Positions 5,834-6,085 of a stretch of DNA of 6,085 bases are shown in pieces (the stretch's first letter is position 1; each line of letters starts with the position of its first letter). The stretch lies in the NCBI GenBank assembly GCA_902774165.1, contig CACYHJ010000165.1:1-6085 (forward strand). The letters run 5' to 3'. Position numbers and translations under genes: made by a program. Source of the stretch: Oscillospiraceae bacterium (lineage in GTDB: Bacteria; Bacillota; Clostridia; Oscillospirales; Acutalibacteraceae). Below the pieces are notes generated by a model, which saw only the letters and a list, made by a program, of their open reading frames with translations, did not search any database and was not told where the DNA came from.

Positions 5834-6085
5834 ATGATTTATCTGAACGCATTTGCCGTCGGCGGGCTGCTTTGCCTTGTGGGACAGATCCTGATCGACC
5901 GCACGCGGCTGACGAGCGCCCGGATCCTCGTGGGCTTCGTGGTGGCGGGGGTCGTCCTCGGCGCGACGGGCGTCTATCGGTATATCGCGGACTTCGCGGG
6001 CTGCGGCGCCAGCGTTCCGCTGACCGGCTTCGGCAACGCGCTGGCGGAGGGCACGCGGCAGGCGGTGGAGGAAAAAGGGCTGCTG
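5834..6085 (+). CDS. spoVAE: Stage V sporulation protein AE (SpoVAE/SpoVAEb), partial, cut by window end
   Basis: The first 84 residues of an open frame run to the window edge without a stop. The protein starts MIYLNAFAVGGLLCLVGQIL and continues with DRTRLTSARILV, a hydrophobic GFVVAGVVLGATGVY segment, and then VPLTGFGNALAEG and AVEEKGLL. This order matches the SpoVAE(b) family (about 116 residues in Bacillus), with two N-terminal membrane segments at about residues 4-21 and 30-47. SpoVA proteins sit in the inner spore membrane and carry Ca-dipicolinic acid into the forespore and out at germination. The start is ATG at 5834, with AAAGGGGGG (5816-5824) 9 nt upstream. The usual upstream partner spoVAD is absent; instead the divergent PPTase gene lies 55 bp away. 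This gene places the source among endospore formers. Confidence 0.92.
   Translation, partial: MIYLNAFAVGGLLCLVGQILIDRTRLTSARILVGFVVAGVVLGATGVYRYIADFAGCGASVPLTGFGNALAEGTRQAVEEKGLL

Overview
The window most likely comes from the chromosome of a GC-rich, endospore-forming anaerobe of the Clostridia (Oscillospirales-like gut lineages would fit). The main reason is a partial spoVAE gene at the right edge. GC-rich coding DNA, strong purine-rich ribosome binding sites, short AT-rich intergenic gaps and a classical rho-independent terminator also fit. The lineage is inferred; no rRNA or other taxonomic marker is present.

Layout from right to left: a spoVAE start (plus strand, from 5834, cut by the window end) is divergent, across 55 bp, from a minus-strand pair. 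That pair is a Sfp-type 4'-phosphopantetheinyl transferase (5778-5209) and, 43 bp on, a membrane-anchored or secreted calcineurin-like metallophosphoesterase (5165-4011). A strong intrinsic terminator (3987-3943) closes this unit. A candidate sigma-A promoter (3939-3905) then starts a compact three-gene minus-strand operon: an Old Yellow Enzyme-family flavin oxidoreductase with a four-cysteine Fe-S motif (3874-2657), a short-chain dehydrogenase/reductase (2644-1907), and an SdhA/FrdA-like FAD flavoprotein (1903-110). The gaps are 12 and 3 nt, and a perfect 18-bp hairpin (70-108) follows immediately. The leftmost 69 bp are AT-richer and hold no convincing gene.

The most interesting part is the operon. 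It combines an ene-reductase-type, a ketoreductase-type and a fumarate-reductase-type enzyme, with no regulator or transporter in view. This set of enzyme classes recalls the gut bacterial equol gene cluster (daidzein, dihydrodaidzein and tetrahydrodaidzein reductases) and the bile-acid bai genes. The trio is therefore a candidate cytoplasmic reductive pathway for a cyclic enone-like or alicyclic substrate. The substrate cannot be read from the sequence. The OYE protein keeps the Fe-S cysteines but lacks the usual C-terminal FAD/NAD(P)H domain, so it probably takes electrons from a separate partner.

No CRISPR array, insertion sequence, tRNA, rRNA or prophage gene was seen. No stretch longer than about 140 bp lacks a gene.
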